Shown here in pieces: positions 1 to 9,084 of a stretch of DNA of 64,000 nt. The position numbers were made by a program, and so were the translations under genes. Numbering within the stretch: position 1 is the stretch's first letter; the number at the start of each line of letters is the position of its first letter. Source of the DNA: Tenacibaculum skagerrakense (GTDB taxonomy: Bacteria > Bacteroidota > Bacteroidia > Flavobacteriales > Flavobacteriaceae). The notes beneath the pieces were generated by a model, which was not told the origin of the DNA, searched no databases, and saw nothing but the letters and a program-made list of their open reading frames with translations. The DNA is taken from assembly GCF_004345825.1 (NCBI RefSeq), contig NZ_SLXM01000006.1, positions 62,001 to 126,000 on the forward strand, written 5' to 3'.

Positions 1-1067
1 AATTTTGCTACTAAAATCAATAACCCAGCATGTATTGCCATCCAAACTAAACCAATAGCTATTAAACCTGGATTTTCAATTATTTTTGATAAATCCATCT
101 TCATACCGATAGTCGCAACTAAGATGTAAATAAATACACTTCCTAGTTTACTAGCACCAGCTCCTTCATAATTTTTTGCTTTGGTAAATGATAATAAAAT
201 TCCAATAGCAGTAGCAATGGTAATCATCCAGAAGAATTTTGAAGAGAAAGAAGATAGGGCAGAACTTTTATCGGCAATAGCGCTAACATTTTCTGTTAAA
301 AATGATGAAATAGCTTCAGCTCCCCAATGTGCAATTCCCACTGCACCAAAAGCTAGCGCTAAAAGAATCATTAAATCTGTAAGTGTTGGATTTCTCTTTA
401 CGCTTTCGGTAAACGAGCTTACTTTTTTCTTTAATTCTTCAATTGCTGAATTATCAGCCTTTAACCAGTTGTCAATTTTCTCTGATTTTCCAATACCAAT
501 TAATAAAACAGCCATCCAGATGTTAGCAACCACTATATCTACTAAGACCATTCCTCCATATTTTTCCGGATTGTATTGATAAATTTCTAGCATAGCAGCT
601 TGGTTTGCTCCACCACCAATCCAGCTACCTGCTAAAGTAGATAAACCTCTCCAAACAGCATCAAAACCAACACCGCCAACAGTATCAGGAGAAACTAAAC
701 TAATTAATAAAATAGCTAAAGGCCCACCAATAATAATTCCTAATGTTCCAGTAAAGAACATAATTAATGCTTTGGGTCCTAAATTAAAAATGGCTTTTAA
801 GTCAATACTTATCGTCATTAGCACTAAAGAGGCAGGTAATAAAAATCTACTAGCAATATAGTACGTTTTAGAGGTGTCTGCAGAAATTATTCCAAGTGAG
901 TTAAAAATTGCAGGGATTAAATAACACATTAATAATCCTGGGACAATTTTGTAAAATTTTAACCAGAATCCCTTTTTTATGCTTTCAGTATAAAAAACAA
1001 ATCCAAGTGATATCATTAAAATTCCAAATACAATTGCATCGTTTGTAAAGAACGGTTGATTTTCCAT
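1..1067 (-). CDS. DUF819 family membrane protein (C-terminus cut by window edge)
   Basis: The reading frame begins at the ATG at 1067 and stays open to the window edge, giving about 355 residues; the C-terminus lies outside. It is a polytopic inner-membrane protein with roughly nine hydrophobic segments. Glycine-rich stretches between helices, such as SWIGGGANQAAM and GGVGFDAVWRG, together with the overall pattern match the DUF819 (YjcL-like) family of putative transporters. The substrate of this family is not established, so no transport role is assigned. The next gene downstream on this strand is not visible. The DUF2490 gene on the same strand ends 35 bp upstream, so both could share a transcript. 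I could not compare lengths because the protein is truncated. Confidence 0.75.
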   Translation of the reverse strand, partial: MENQPFFTNDAIVFGILMISLGFVFYTESIKKGFWLKFYKIVPGLLMCYLIPAIFNSLGIISADTSKTYYIASRFLLPASLVLMTISIDLKAIFNLGPKALIMFFTGTLGIIIGGPLAILLISLVSPDTVGGVGFDAVWRGLSTLAGSWIGGGANQAAMLEIYQYNPEKYGGMVLVDIVVANIWMAVLLIGIGKSEKIDNWLKADNSAIEELKKKVSSFTESVKRNPTLTDLMILLALAFGAVGIAHWGAEAISSFLTENVSAIADKSSALSSFSSKFFWMITIATAIGILLSFTKAKNYEGAGASKLGSVFIYILVATIGMKMDLSKIIENPGLIAIGLVWMAIHAGLLILVAK

Positions 1068-1102
1068 TAGTAGTTAAGTTTTTGCTAAGGTATCAAAAAA
1101 AT

Positions 1103-1768
1103 TTATTGCTGCTTCTTCGTGTGATTTGTACTTATGGCAACCCCAAGTTGAATTCTGTCTAAGTTTTGATTGTTAATATTGATATTCATATACCCTAATT
1201 GTAGTTTTACTACTTTAGATAGTTGGTATTTGAAACCAAAGCCTAGCCAGTTCTGATTGTATGCATCAGCGCCATCAAAATCTAAGAAAACTTCATCATA
1301 GATATAACTCGACCATTTTTTGGAGATTGGATATCCTAATGCTAATTGATAGCGTAAAAAATGACCTGTTTGTGAATTGAAAAATCGATGTTCTCCACGT
1401 AAACGATGAGAGAAATTTAAAACGGAAATTTTATGGTTGGCCAATAAATCTTCATAGATTCGATGTTCATTAAAAGTGCCTCCATCAATTCCAAAAGAAG
1501 TATCTGTAGTAAGAAAAGCATATCCTAATGTAGCACTTAATGTGTTGTCTATTTTATAGTTTGCTCCAAAACGTCCAATAAATTGCTGCATATCTTCACC
1601 AATTTCAAAAAAGCGAAAATGTGCCATAGATTTAATACTAAACTTATTTGATATTGTGTGCGATCCATTATACATGTACCAAATTCCTAATTCTTTTTCA
1701 GGGTTTTGTTGAGATGTTAGATGAATTGAAAATGTTAATAATGCTAAAACAAGTATTATTTTTTTCAT
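1103..1768 (-). CDS. DUF2490 family outer-membrane beta-barrel protein
   Basis: This 221-residue protein has an N-terminal signal peptide (MKKIILVLALLTFS..., cleavage near residue 20). The rest alternates amphipathic beta-strands with aromatic girdle residues, for example WYMYNGSHTIS, RLRGEHRFF and WLGFGFKYQLS, and includes the LRGEHRF type motif typical of DUF2490. Members are common in Bacteroidota and are predicted outer-membrane barrels of unknown function. It sits 79 bp downstream of the BNR-propeller gene on the same strand, with a hairpin between them, so it is probably transcribed separately or by read-through. The family call rests on the whole pattern and not on a catalytic site. 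Confidence 0.75.
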   Translation of the reverse strand: MKKIILVLALLTFSIHLTSQQNPEKELGIWYMYNGSHTISNKFSIKSMAHFRFFEIGEDMQQFIGRFGANYKIDNTLSATLGYAFLTTDTSFGIDGGTFNEHRIYEDLLANHKISVLNFSHRLRGEHRFFNSQTGHFLRYQLALGYPISKKWSSYIYDEVFLDFDGADAYNQNWLGFGFKYQLSKVVKLQLGYMNININNQNLDRIQLGVAISTNHTKKQQ

Positions 1769-1796
1769 TTTGTAAAGGTTGATTTATAAACATAAG

Positions 1797-1829
1797 AAAT
1801 CCTTGTTCAAGTTAATTAAACAAGGATTT
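1797..1829 (-). terminator. Hairpin after the BNR-propeller gene
   Basis: An 11-bp perfect inverted repeat (aaatccttgtt / aacaaggattt) with an 11-nt loop lies between two minus-strand genes. The T-run after the stem is short and broken on the minus strand, so termination may be partial. Confidence 0.55.
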
Positions 1830-1847
1830 TCTTTGCTTTATGTGTTT

Positions 1848-4800
1848 TTAATTCAGACTAAAAATTTTAGTTTCTTTAAAAGGAGAAATTGTAATTTTTT
1901 CTAATGCAGCTTTATAAGCAGGCCAATCTTTATTAAAGAATGTATTGGTTTGTCCTAATGCGTCTTTTAATGAGGTTTTAAATTGATTTATTAAACGTGT
2001 TTCAGTTTCAGTTAAATTACCAAATCTACTATTCACATACCAATTTGCTGTTCCTAAACGTGAACTTACATTAGGGTCAGGACTTCTAACAATTCCTTGA
2101 CGTTTATCAACTTTTCCTAAGTATACATTTAAAATAGTATCAATTTTTTTGATGATATCTTTTGAAGACTTAATTTGATCCTTGTATAGCTTTTTGTCTT
2201 TTTCAGATAATTCCTTTTCGTAATCTTCAGCTATTTTTTTGCTTTCAACCAATTGTTTTACGGCGTTAGCCATAACTTCTTGATGTTTTTCAAGTTCTTT
2301 AGCAGCATTATACTTTTGGTTGATAGCCTCATTAGATATCTTCAATCTAGGATCGAAGGCTACGATTATATTCTGCTCTGATGTTTGATCTCCAAAACTA
2401 GCTTTTATTGAATAGGTTCCTGGTTTTACCGTCACACCAGAAGGCTCAGATTTTGATTTTCTGATATTTCTAGAAGCGCGGGCAACGCCTTTTTCATCCA
2501 TATTCCAAACAAAAGTATGTATACCATTTTCTTTTGGAGCTTTTCTTTTTAAGGTTCTAATCAAACGAGTTCCATCGTAAATTTCAACTTTAATAGAATC
2601 CCATTTTACGGCGTTATCTTCTTTTTCTTCTGCTTTCTTAGAAGGTTTTCCCTCTTTGTTTTTAGAATCCATTTTTGGTGCATTCAAGTAATACTTTATT
2701 AAAGCACCACCTTGTCTGTTTTCACCATTATACAAAGCGTCTGCTCCAAATCTACTTCCAGTTGGTTGCTGGTAACTTGCTTGGTATGCAGTAGGAGGAG
2801 TGAATAACTCAAAGTTTTTAGAGAGCACATTTTTATTTGAGGCAATAGCTCTTAGTGGACGAATATCATCTAGCACCCAAGCAGCTCTACCAAAAGTTCC
2901 TATAACTAAATCGTGTTCTCTTGGATGAATTACTAAGTCTTTTACAGATACTGTAGGGAAACCTTGAGTCCACTTTGTCCATTTATTACCGGCATCAAAA
3001 GAAATATATAAACCATCATCAGTACCTAAGAACAATAAATTAGCTTCAATTGGATCTTCAACAATACACAAAGCATAGCTTTTTACGTCATTTTCATCAA
3101 CTATGCGCTCCCAAGTTTTTCCATAATCTTTAGTACGGTAAGCGTAAGGTGTGTAGTTAAAACGACGATAGTCATTTGCAATTAACAAGGCTTCTCCTTT
3201 ATTTTTGTTAGAAGCTTTTACCTGAACAATCCAACTATTTTCTGGTAAACCTTTGATGTTTTTAGAAACATTTGTCCAATTTGCACCACCATTTTTAGTT
3301 ACATGAACTTGTCCATCATCCGTTGCTGCCCAAAGCATATCTTTTTCTAAAGGAGAAGGTTCAATTACTAATACTGTACAGTGGTTTTCTGCTCCAGTAG
3401 CATCCATTGTTAAACCACCACTTTCATGTTGTTTTAATTTAGATTGATCATTGGTTGTTAAATCTGGTGAAATTATTTCCCAAGTTAAGCCTTTATCTGT
3501 TGATTTATGAACAAACTGACTTCCGAAGTAAATTGTAGCATTGTCAAAAGGATCAATGTTGATGGCAGCATTCCAGTTGAAACGAAGTTTCACTTCTGGA
3601 TTAGGGTGTGTTGGTCGAACTGTGTAATTATTTCCGGTTTTATAATCGTATCTTGATACAAAACCTTGTTGACTCATAGACCATCCATAACGAGAATCGT
3701 CTTTGTCTGGCACAACATCAAAACCATCTCCGAAACTAATTTCTTGCCAATAAGAATTTCTAATTCCTTGTGCTTTCCATACATAAGCAGGACCTCTCCA
3801 AGAACCATTGTCTTGCATACCTCCATAAACGTTATATGGGTATTCATTATCTACATTGATATGATAAAACTGAGCAACAGGTAAATTTCCAATAAAGCGC
3901 CAAGTTTTACCACCATCTTTTGTAATATTCATTCCACCATCATTTCCATCAATCATAAATTTTCCGTTTTCAGGATGAATCCACCAGGCATGATGATCAG
4001 GGTGCACACCATTATTAGCTCCGTAAGCTGGCATTAACATTTTAAAACTTTTTCCTCCATCTTGAGAAACGTTTACATACGTGTAAATACTGTAAACTCT
4101 GTTTTCATTTTGCGGATCTGTATAAATTTCAGAATAATAAAAAGGACGATTTCCAATACCGTTAGTTCCAGATTTATTATTTACCATTTTCCATTTAAAT
4201 CCTCCGTCATCACTTCTATACAAAGCATTCTTTTTTGCTTCAACCAATGCATAAACTAGATCTGGATTGCTTCTAGAAATGGATACACCAATTCTACCTA
4301 AATCTCCCTTAGGGAATCCATCTTCATCAGTAACTTTTCTCCAATTGTCTCCGCCATCGTAAGTAATGTATAATCCACTTCCTTTTCCTCCTGAATTAAA
4401 GTACCAAGGATCGCGTTTATGCTCCCACATTGCTGCTATTAATTTATTCGGATTTGAAGGATCCATTACTAAATCGGCAGCACCAGTTTTATTATTGTTG
4501 AATAAAATTTGTTTCCAAGTTTTACCTCCATCAGTAGTTTTATAAACACCTCTCTCTGGGTGTTCTCCCCAAGGTGATCCGATAGCCGCTACATAAACAA
4601 CATCTGGATTGTCTGGATGAACTATAACACGATGAATATGTCGCGTTTTTTCTAATCCCATAGATTTCCAGCTTTTACCTCCGTCTAGCGATTTATAAAT
4701 TCCGTAACCTCCATTTAAACTGTTACGTGGATTACCTTCACCAGTTCCAACCCATATTACGCTAGGATTTGATTGTTGAACTGCTATAGCACCAATGGAA

Positions 4801-5054
4801 GCAGTAACTTCTTTATCAAAAATAGGTTCCCATTTAATACCGCCAGAAGTAGATTTCCATAAACCTCCAGAGGCAGTTCCAACATACATTATATCTGGGT
4901 TTTTTAGTACAACATCAATAGCGGTAACTCTTCCGCTCATTCCACCTGGGCCAATATTTCTTGGTTTCATGTTTTTTACCAAGTCCATTGAAAATTCTTG
5001 ACCAAATACAATTGATGATACTAATAAAAGTAGTAGTGAGAAAGATTTTTTCAT
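1848..5054 (-). CDS. Secreted Asp-box (BNR/sortilin-type) beta-propeller protein
   Basis: A 1068-residue exported protein with a signal peptide (cleavage near residue 19). At least ten Asp-box motifs of the form S-x-D-x-G-x-x-W recur through residues 65-740, for example YKSLDGGKSW, YKTTDGGKTW, YITYDGGDNW, NITKDGGKTW and HVTKNGGANW. This predicts one or two multi-bladed propellers of the VPS10/sortilin or glycosidase-like type. A beta-sandwich resembling FlgD-like Ig domains follows (about 800-890, ending near GTYSIKASFG), then a helical, charged tail. Databases often name such proteins glycosyl hydrolase, but I see no sialidase catalytic set, so hydrolase activity is not claimed. No T9SS sorting domain is present at the C-terminus. 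Location is probably periplasm or outer surface. Confidence 0.8.
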   Translation of the reverse strand: MKKSFSLLLLLVSSIVFGQEFSMDLVKNMKPRNIGPGGMSGRVTAIDVVLKNPDIMYVGTASGGLWKSTSGGIKWEPIFDKEVTASIGAIAVQQSNPSVIWVGTGEGNPRNSLNGGYGIYKSLDGGKSWKSMGLEKTRHIHRVIVHPDNPDVVYVAAIGSPWGEHPERGVYKTTDGGKTWKQILFNNNKTGAADLVMDPSNPNKLIAAMWEHKRDPWYFNSGGKGSGLYITYDGGDNWRKVTDEDGFPKGDLGRIGVSISRSNPDLVYALVEAKKNALYRSDDGGFKWKMVNNKSGTNGIGNRPFYYSEIYTDPQNENRVYSIYTYVNVSQDGGKSFKMLMPAYGANNGVHPDHHAWWIHPENGKFMIDGNDGGMNITKDGGKTWRFIGNLPVAQFYHINVDNEYPYNVYGGMQDNGSWRGPAYVWKAQGIRNSYWQEISFGDGFDVVPDKDDSRYGWSMSQQGFVSRYDYKTGNNYTVRPTHPNPEVKLRFNWNAAINIDPFDNATIYFGSQFVHKSTDKGLTWEIISPDLTTNDQSKLKQHESGGLTMDATGAENHCTVLVIEPSPLEKDMLWAATDDGQVHVTKNGGANWTNVSKNIKGLPENSWIVQVKASNKNKGEALLIANDYRRFNYTPYAYRTKDYGKTWERIVDENDVKSYALCIVEDPIEANLLFLGTDDGLYISFDAGNKWTKWTQGFPTVSVKDLVIHPREHDLVIGTFGRAAWVLDDIRPLRAIASNKNVLSKNFELFTPPTAYQASYQQPTGSRFGADALYNGENRQGGALIKYYLNAPKMDSKNKEGKPSKKAEEKEDNAVKWDSIKVEIYDGTRLIRTLKRKAPKENGIHTFVWNMDEKGVARASRNIRKSKSEPSGVTVKPGTYSIKASFGDQTSEQNIIVAFDPRLKISNEAINQKYNAAKELEKHQEVMANAVKQLVESKKIAEDYEKELSEKDKKLYKDQIKSSKDIIKKIDTILNVYLGKVDKRQGIVRSPDPNVSSRLGTANWYVNSRFGNLTETETRLINQFKTSLKDALGQTNTFFNKDWPAYKAALEKITISPFKETKIFSLN

Positions 5055-5233
5055 GAAAAAATGAATTAGTTGATTTAAGAGATCTTAAAAATACAGCTAA
5101 TTCATTGCAGGAGTTCTTAAAAAAATGTTAACGAAAAATAGATTTAGAATTTTAAGGAAGTGGTTTTGAACTTTAATACTAATGTTTAGATGACTAGTTT
5201 AACTATTTAAGAACAGATTCTGAACTGTCTGTC

Positions 5234-5401
5234 CTATTCATCATTGTTCTTTTTAGGTTCTCTTTTAGCATCTTTCAAAGCCTGCATAAGCATCCATTCA
5301 ATCTGTCCATTGGTAGATCGAAATTCATCAGAAGCCCATTTTTCAATTGCTTTGAGCATGTCTTCGTTAATACGTAATGCAAATGCTTTTTTTTTAGCCA
5401 T
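5234..5401 (-). CDS. Small Arc-like (ribbon-helix-helix) DNA-binding protein
   Basis: A 55-residue protein starting MAKKKAFALRINEDML. A basic N-terminal strand (KKKAFALRI) followed by two helices, one with the IEWMLMQAL pattern, fits the Arc/MetJ ribbon-helix-helix fold, which binds DNA as a dimer. It closes a minus-strand cassette begun by the SPFH gene at 7509, with a 73-bp gap to the preceding gene. In flavobacteria I know of such Arc-like proteins near SPFH genes, so it may regulate the cassette; that is an inference. The start is supported by the immediate basic strand after the initiator Met. The stop is TAG at 5234-5236. Confidence 0.8.
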   Translation of the reverse strand: MAKKKAFALRINEDMLKAIEKWASDEFRSTNGQIEWMLMQALKDAKREPKKNNDE

Positions 5402-5474
5402 AATACTGTCTAAATCAATTTAAATTAATGAAATCACCCAGTAAGTGATATACATAAAACAATAGAGTAGTAGT

Positions 5475-5981
5475 TTAATCATTGGTTTCTTTCGTTTTGT
5501 AATAGTGGTTAATACATTGATTTACCTTATTTATTTGTTGTGTTCCAATTAAAATTTTTTTTCCTTCTTTCGTGATAATTTGTAAGCCTTCATCACCAGA
5601 AACATTGTAAGCAACGCCATTTTCTTTTTTCCAGAAAATTCCGCCTTTACAACCCCAACCACCATATTCACTTAAAGCGTCGTACTTCCTAGTATATACT
5701 TTTTCCATTTCATTCCATTTAATAAGCTTGAAAGAAAAATGCATAGGAGAGAATTTATAATGGACTCCTTTTTCATCAATTTTTGTAGTGAGTTTAAAAA
5801 CAAATATGAATAAAAAACTGAGTAGAATAATTGATGAAGCAGATATGATAACCTCTTTTAGAGACATTTCATTATTGTTATAAGCTCTAATAGAAAGAAC
5901 TAATGGAACAATTGAACTCATCACTAAAACAACAATAATCCATAGTTGTGTAAATCGTTGCTCTTCTTTAAATATTCTCAT
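5475..5981 (-). CDS. Two-helix membrane protein with PH-like C-terminal domain, function unknown
   Basis: A 168-residue protein with two transmembrane helices (about residues 12-30 and 42-62). A soluble C-terminal part carries a conserved-looking segment YGGWGCKGGIFWKK, followed by AYNVSGDEGLQI and KILIGTQQ. This layout resembles bacterial PH-like membrane proteins in which a small beta domain sits behind a hairpin of helices. I do not recognise a named family with certainty. It lies 23 bp after the DUF4177 gene inside the SPFH cassette and is likely cotranscribed with it. Confidence 0.65.
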   Translation of the reverse strand: MRIFKEEQRFTQLWIIVVLVMSSIVPLVLSIRAYNNNEMSLKEVIISASSIILLSFLFIFVFKLTTKIDEKGVHYKFSPMHFSFKLIKWNEMEKVYTRKYDALSEYGGWGCKGGIFWKKENGVAYNVSGDEGLQIITKEGKKILIGTQQINKVNQCINHYYKTKETND

Positions 5982-6004
5982 TTCTTAATTTCTTAGTAAA
6001 ACTA

Positions 6005-6163
6005 TTATCTGTTTTTATCTCTTTCAAAAACAATATTCGTCCAACTTTCACCAATATGCTTTAAGGTCCAGCCTTCACGTGCATATTGATTTAATAATTC
6101 TTCCAATTTATGATACCTATTTTTAAATCCTAGTTTAGGCATAATCACTTTATATTCTTTCAT
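6005..6163 (-). CDS. DUF4177-like small protein
   Basis: A 52-residue protein, MKEYKVIMPKLGFKN..., with the DUF4177 signature: a short beta strand, a helix (LEELLNQYAREG), then GWTLKHIG and a final strand (NIVFERD). The family is of unknown function; members are tiny alpha/beta proteins often placed beside membrane proteins. It starts 3 bp after the stop of the 155-residue membrane protein and ends 23 bp before the next gene, so it is tightly embedded in the cassette. Confidence 0.75.
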   Translation of the reverse strand: MKEYKVIMPKLGFKNRYHKLEELLNQYAREGWTLKHIGESWTNIVFERDKNR

Positions 6164-6166
6164 AGT

Positions 6167-6634
6167 TTATATCTGTTTAATTACAATTCTTGAATTTCCT
6201 CTTTTTAAAGCTTCGATAAAAGGTTCTACTTGATTCTCTAATGTTCTAAATACAATGGTTTTTTCCCTTTTATTTGAAGTTATAATAGTCAACTCAGTTT
6301 CATTATTATTTTGTTCAATTTCTATAGCTTCTACAGAGTTAATTTTAATAGTGTTATACCAGTTGTACCTTAACAGATAATAGAAAACTAAAGCAACAAT
6401 AATAATAACGACAGTTAATCTTAAAGAAAATCTAACATAATCCATAGTAGATTCAAAATTGTTTGTAAATACACTTTGCTGTATTCTGTATATTAGTAGT
6501 ATAGCTATTATAAGAATCCATCCTTTTTCTTTTATTTCTTTTAGCAATCCACCGTCTTTATAAATCTGCAACGTTTCGCTCTTTACTACTATTTTTCCAT
6601 CTACTAAAATGAAACTGAATTGATGTTTGTTCAT
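6167..6634 (-). CDS. Two-helix membrane protein of the SPFH cassette, function unknown
   Basis: A 155-residue protein with a short N-terminal beta-like segment (FSFILVDGKIVVKSE), two transmembrane helices (about 38-54 and 69-88) and a C-terminal beta-rich part (INSVEAIEIEQNNNETELTII). The arrangement resembles PH-like membrane proteins and is similar in plan to the 168-residue protein two genes downstream. No catalytic motif is visible. It begins 14 bp after the SPFH gene stop, so a shared transcript is very likely. I do not assign a function. Confidence 0.6.
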   Translation of the reverse strand: MNKHQFSFILVDGKIVVKSETLQIYKDGGLLKEIKEKGWILIIAILLIYRIQQSVFTNNFESTMDYVRFSLRLTVVIIIVALVFYYLLRYNWYNTIKINSVEAIEIEQNNNETELTIITSNKREKTIVFRTLENQVEPFIEALKRGNSRIVIKQI

Positions 6635-6648
6635 TAGTTAAAGGAGTA

Positions 6649-7509
6649 TTAATTATTTAAAGTCCCTGTATTTAATACTGGAGATGCATCTTTATCACCA
6701 CAAAGAATCACCATTAAATTACTTACCATGGCAGCTTTGCGCTCTTCATCCAACTCAACGATATCCTTTTTATTTAATTCTTCCAAAGCCATTTCTACCA
6801 TGCTAACGGCTCCTTCTACTATTTTATGTCTTGCAGCTACAATAGCAGTTGCTTGTTGTCTTTTTAACATTGCGTTAGCAATCTCTTGCGCATATGCTAA
6901 ATATCCAATTCTAGCTTCTAAAACCTCAATACCAGCAATAGCTAATCTTTCTTCCAATTCTTTTTCTAACGTTTCACTAACTTCATTTACACTCGAGCGT
7001 AATGTAATATCTTCTTCATGTCCTTCATCAGCAAAATTATCATAAGGATACATACTAGCTAGTTTTCTAACAGCTGCATCAGTTTGAACACGGACAAAAT
7101 TTTCATAATTGTCAACATCAAAAGCCGCTTTATAAGTGTCTGTTACTCTCCATACTAAAATCGTACTTATCATAACAGGATTACCAAGTTTATCATTCAC
7201 CTTTAATCGCTCACTATCAAAATTACTCGCTCTTAATGATATTTTTCTTTTTGTGTAAAATGGGTTAGCCCAATACAGTCCATTATTTTTGATGGTTCCT
7301 ATATACTTTCCAAATAACAATATAACTTTTGAAGTATTTGGGTTTACTAGAATAAATCCAAAAGATAAAACGAATGCTATGAATGTTATAATTAAATAAG
7401 CCGGATTTTCAAATTTGATTGCTGCAATAATACTTCCAAAGAAAGAAAGGAAGAAAATGGTTAACATTAAATATCCGTTAGCTGGTTTGATGATTTTTTC
7501 TGATTCCAT
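6649..7509 (-). CDS. SPFH/Band 7 (prohibitin-like) membrane protein
   Basis: A 286-residue protein with two N-terminal transmembrane helices (about 10-29 and 34-53) and then an SPFH domain. Typical features are VILLFGKYIGTIKNNGLYWANPFY, seen in parts as FGKYIGTI and GLYWANPF, then RASNFDSERLKVNDKLGNP, and the late helical stretch EIANAMLKRQQATAIV that forms coiled-coil walls in SPFH oligomers. SPFH proteins build ring or cage assemblies on the membrane and organise microdomains or proteases. It heads a five-gene minus-strand cassette ending in an Arc-like regulator. No NfeD-type partner or protease gene is adjacent, unlike many SPFH operons. Confidence 0.85.
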   Translation of the reverse strand: MESEKIIKPANGYLMLTIFFLSFFGSIIAAIKFENPAYLIITFIAFVLSFGFILVNPNTSKVILLFGKYIGTIKNNGLYWANPFYTKRKISLRASNFDSERLKVNDKLGNPVMISTILVWRVTDTYKAAFDVDNYENFVRVQTDAAVRKLASMYPYDNFADEGHEEDITLRSSVNEVSETLEKELEERLAIAGIEVLEARIGYLAYAQEIANAMLKRQQATAIVAARHKIVEGAVSMVEMALEELNKKDIVELDEERKAAMVSNLMVILCGDKDASPVLNTGTLNN

Positions 7510-7545
7510 AAACTAAAATTTTAATATGATATTATTTTGATATCA

Positions 7546-7577
7546 CAAATATATTATTTTTTTTTTGGATTTAACAA
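7546..7577 (-). promoter_or_regulatory. Putative promoter of the SPFH cassette
   Basis: On the minus strand the sequence reads TTG-N21-TATATTTG, close to the Bacteroidota consensus TTTG-N19-21-TAnnTTTG. The -7 element lies about 37 bp upstream of the SPFH start codon at 7509. Confidence 0.5.
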
Positions 7578-7625
7578 ATTTTTGAAATAAATAATTCCTA
7601 CTTTAGCATCGAAAATAGATACAAA

Positions 7626-8408
7626 ATGAGAATAAAAATTGTTGCAATAATTGCAATTATACTGGTTTCACAAGCTGTTTATTCAATAACAGATACATGG
7701 GGGCCAACAGGTCATAGAGCTACCGGAAAAATTGCTGAAAAACATTTAAGTAGAAGAGCGAAAAAGAAGATTGCTAAATTATTACAAGGAGAAAGTTTAG
7801 CCTTTGTTTCTACCTATGGTGATGAAATTAAGTCTGATAGAAACTATAGAAAGTATTACAGTTGGCATTATGTAAACATGCCATTAGATGGTAATTACGA
7901 AACTTCTGAAAAAAATCCTGAAGGTGATTTAGTTACTGGGGTAAACTTTTGTATTAACGTGTTAAAAGATGATAAGGCAAGTGTTGAAGACAAAAGATTC
8001 CATTTGAAAATGTTGGTTCATTTAATTGGTGATTTACACCAGCCACTTCACATAGGAAGAAAGGAGGATAAAGGCGGAAACACAATTCAAGTTCAATGGC
8101 ATGGTAGAGGTTCAAATTTACATAGAGTTTGGGATGGTGACATGATAGATCAATGGGGAATGAGTTATATTGAATTAGCAAATAATGCTAAAGATTTATC
8201 AAAACATCAAATAAAGGCTATTCAAAACGGAACATTGTTAGATTGGTTAAAAGAATCACATGAGCTTGCTAAAAAAGTTTATGTTTCGGCTGAGATAGGA
8301 GAGAAATTGAGATATCAGTATTCGTATGTACATTTCCCTATTGTTAGAGATCAACTACAAAAAGGAGGTTTACGTTTGGCTAAACTTCTCAACGAAATTT
8401 TTGACTAG
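7626..8408 (+). CDS. S1/P1-type zinc-dependent nuclease, exported
   Basis: A 260-residue protein of the S1/P1 nuclease family, which cleaves single-stranded nucleic acid and 3'-phosphomonoesters using three zinc ions. All nine ligands of nuclease P1 have counterparts with correct spacing: W25 (expected mature N-terminus), H30, D66, H81, H132, D136, H142, H166 and D170, in motifs such as TWGPTGH, SWHYVNMP, HLIGDLHQPLH and NLHRVWD. The signal peptide (MRIKIVAIIAIILVSQAVYS) would free W25 close to the new N-terminus, as the fold needs. Likely role: scavenging of extracellular DNA/RNA for phosphate and nucleosides. It is a single gene, closed by a strong terminator. Confidence 0.92.
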   Translation: MRIKIVAIIAIILVSQAVYSITDTWGPTGHRATGKIAEKHLSRRAKKKIAKLLQGESLAFVSTYGDEIKSDRNYRKYYSWHYVNMPLDGNYETSEKNPEGDLVTGVNFCINVLKDDKASVEDKRFHLKMLVHLIGDLHQPLHIGRKEDKGGNTIQVQWHGRGSNLHRVWDGDMIDQWGMSYIELANNAKDLSKHQIKAIQNGTLLDWLKESHELAKKVYVSAEIGEKLRYQYSYVHFPIVRDQLQKGGLRLAKLLNEIFD

Positions 8409-8426
8409 AAAATAATTATACTATTT

Positions 8427-8460
8427 AAAAGGTCTCTTATATAACTAAGAGACCTTTTTT
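8427..8460 (+). terminator. Intrinsic terminator after the S1/P1 nuclease
   Basis: A stem of about 13 bp (aaaaggtctctta / taagagaccttttt) with a short AT loop ends in a T-run, 19 bp after the nuclease stop codon. Confidence 0.9.
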
Positions 8461-8516
8461 AGTTAAAAAAAGTTAATATTTATTCCGTAATTATTTCATT
8501 CATTAATTTTAACAAT

Positions 8517-9077
8517 ATGAAAATAAAAATAATACCCCTAATTCTTCTAACAGTTGGTTTGGTGTTTTCTTGTAAAAAAGAGACCAAAAAAGAATCAAAT
8601 GTCAATTCAGAAAAAAAAGAAATTACAAAAGATAGTATAACGACTGAAAAAAAATATGGTGACTTAAAAGTGTTAAACTTTGAAGAGTTAAAACCGTATT
8701 TAACAAAAGAAGATAACAAAACTCATGTGGTGAATTTTTGGGCAACATGGTGTAAGCCTTGCGTTGAAGAATTACCTGCTTTTGAAAAAATTCATAGAGA
8801 AAACAAAGCCAATAATGTAGAGGTGTTATTGGTTAGTTTAGATTTTCCAAATGAAATAGAAAGCCACTTAATTCCTTTTATTAAAAACAACGGATTAGAG
8901 CCAGAGGTAATTATGCTGGATGACCCTGATCAGAATAAATGGATTAACGGTGTAGATAAAAGTTGGTCTGGAGCAATTCCTGCGACTATTATTTATAATA
9001 AAAATAAAAGAACTTTTTTCGAAAGATCTTTTACATATGATGAACTTACTCAAGAATTACAACAATTTATAAATTAA
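8517..9077 (+). CDS. TlpA-family thiol-disulfide oxidoreductase lipoprotein
   Basis: A 186-residue thioredoxin-fold protein. A lipoprotein signal ends at C19 (GLVFSC), so it is membrane-anchored and periplasmic or outer-membrane facing. The active site WATWCKPC gives C79 and C82. The fold continues through VEVLLVSLDFPNE and a cis-Pro segment near GAIPATIIYN. TlpA/ResA-type proteins reduce disulfides in exported proteins or apocytochromes. It is followed after 7 bp by a second thioredoxin-fold gene, so the two are an operon. Confidence 0.88.
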   Translation: MKIKIIPLILLTVGLVFSCKKETKKESNVNSEKKEITKDSITTEKKYGDLKVLNFEELKPYLTKEDNKTHVVNFWATWCKPCVEELPAFEKIHRENKANNVEVLLVSLDFPNEIESHLIPFIKNNGLEPEVIMLDDPDQNKWINGVDKSWSGAIPATIIYNKNKRTFFERSFTYDELTQELQQFIN

Positions 9078-9084
9078 TTAAAAT

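Noticed and set aside
181..579. A 132-codon plus-strand open frame
   Set aside because: It is antisense to the DUF819 membrane protein, whose hydrophobic pattern is coherent over the whole length.
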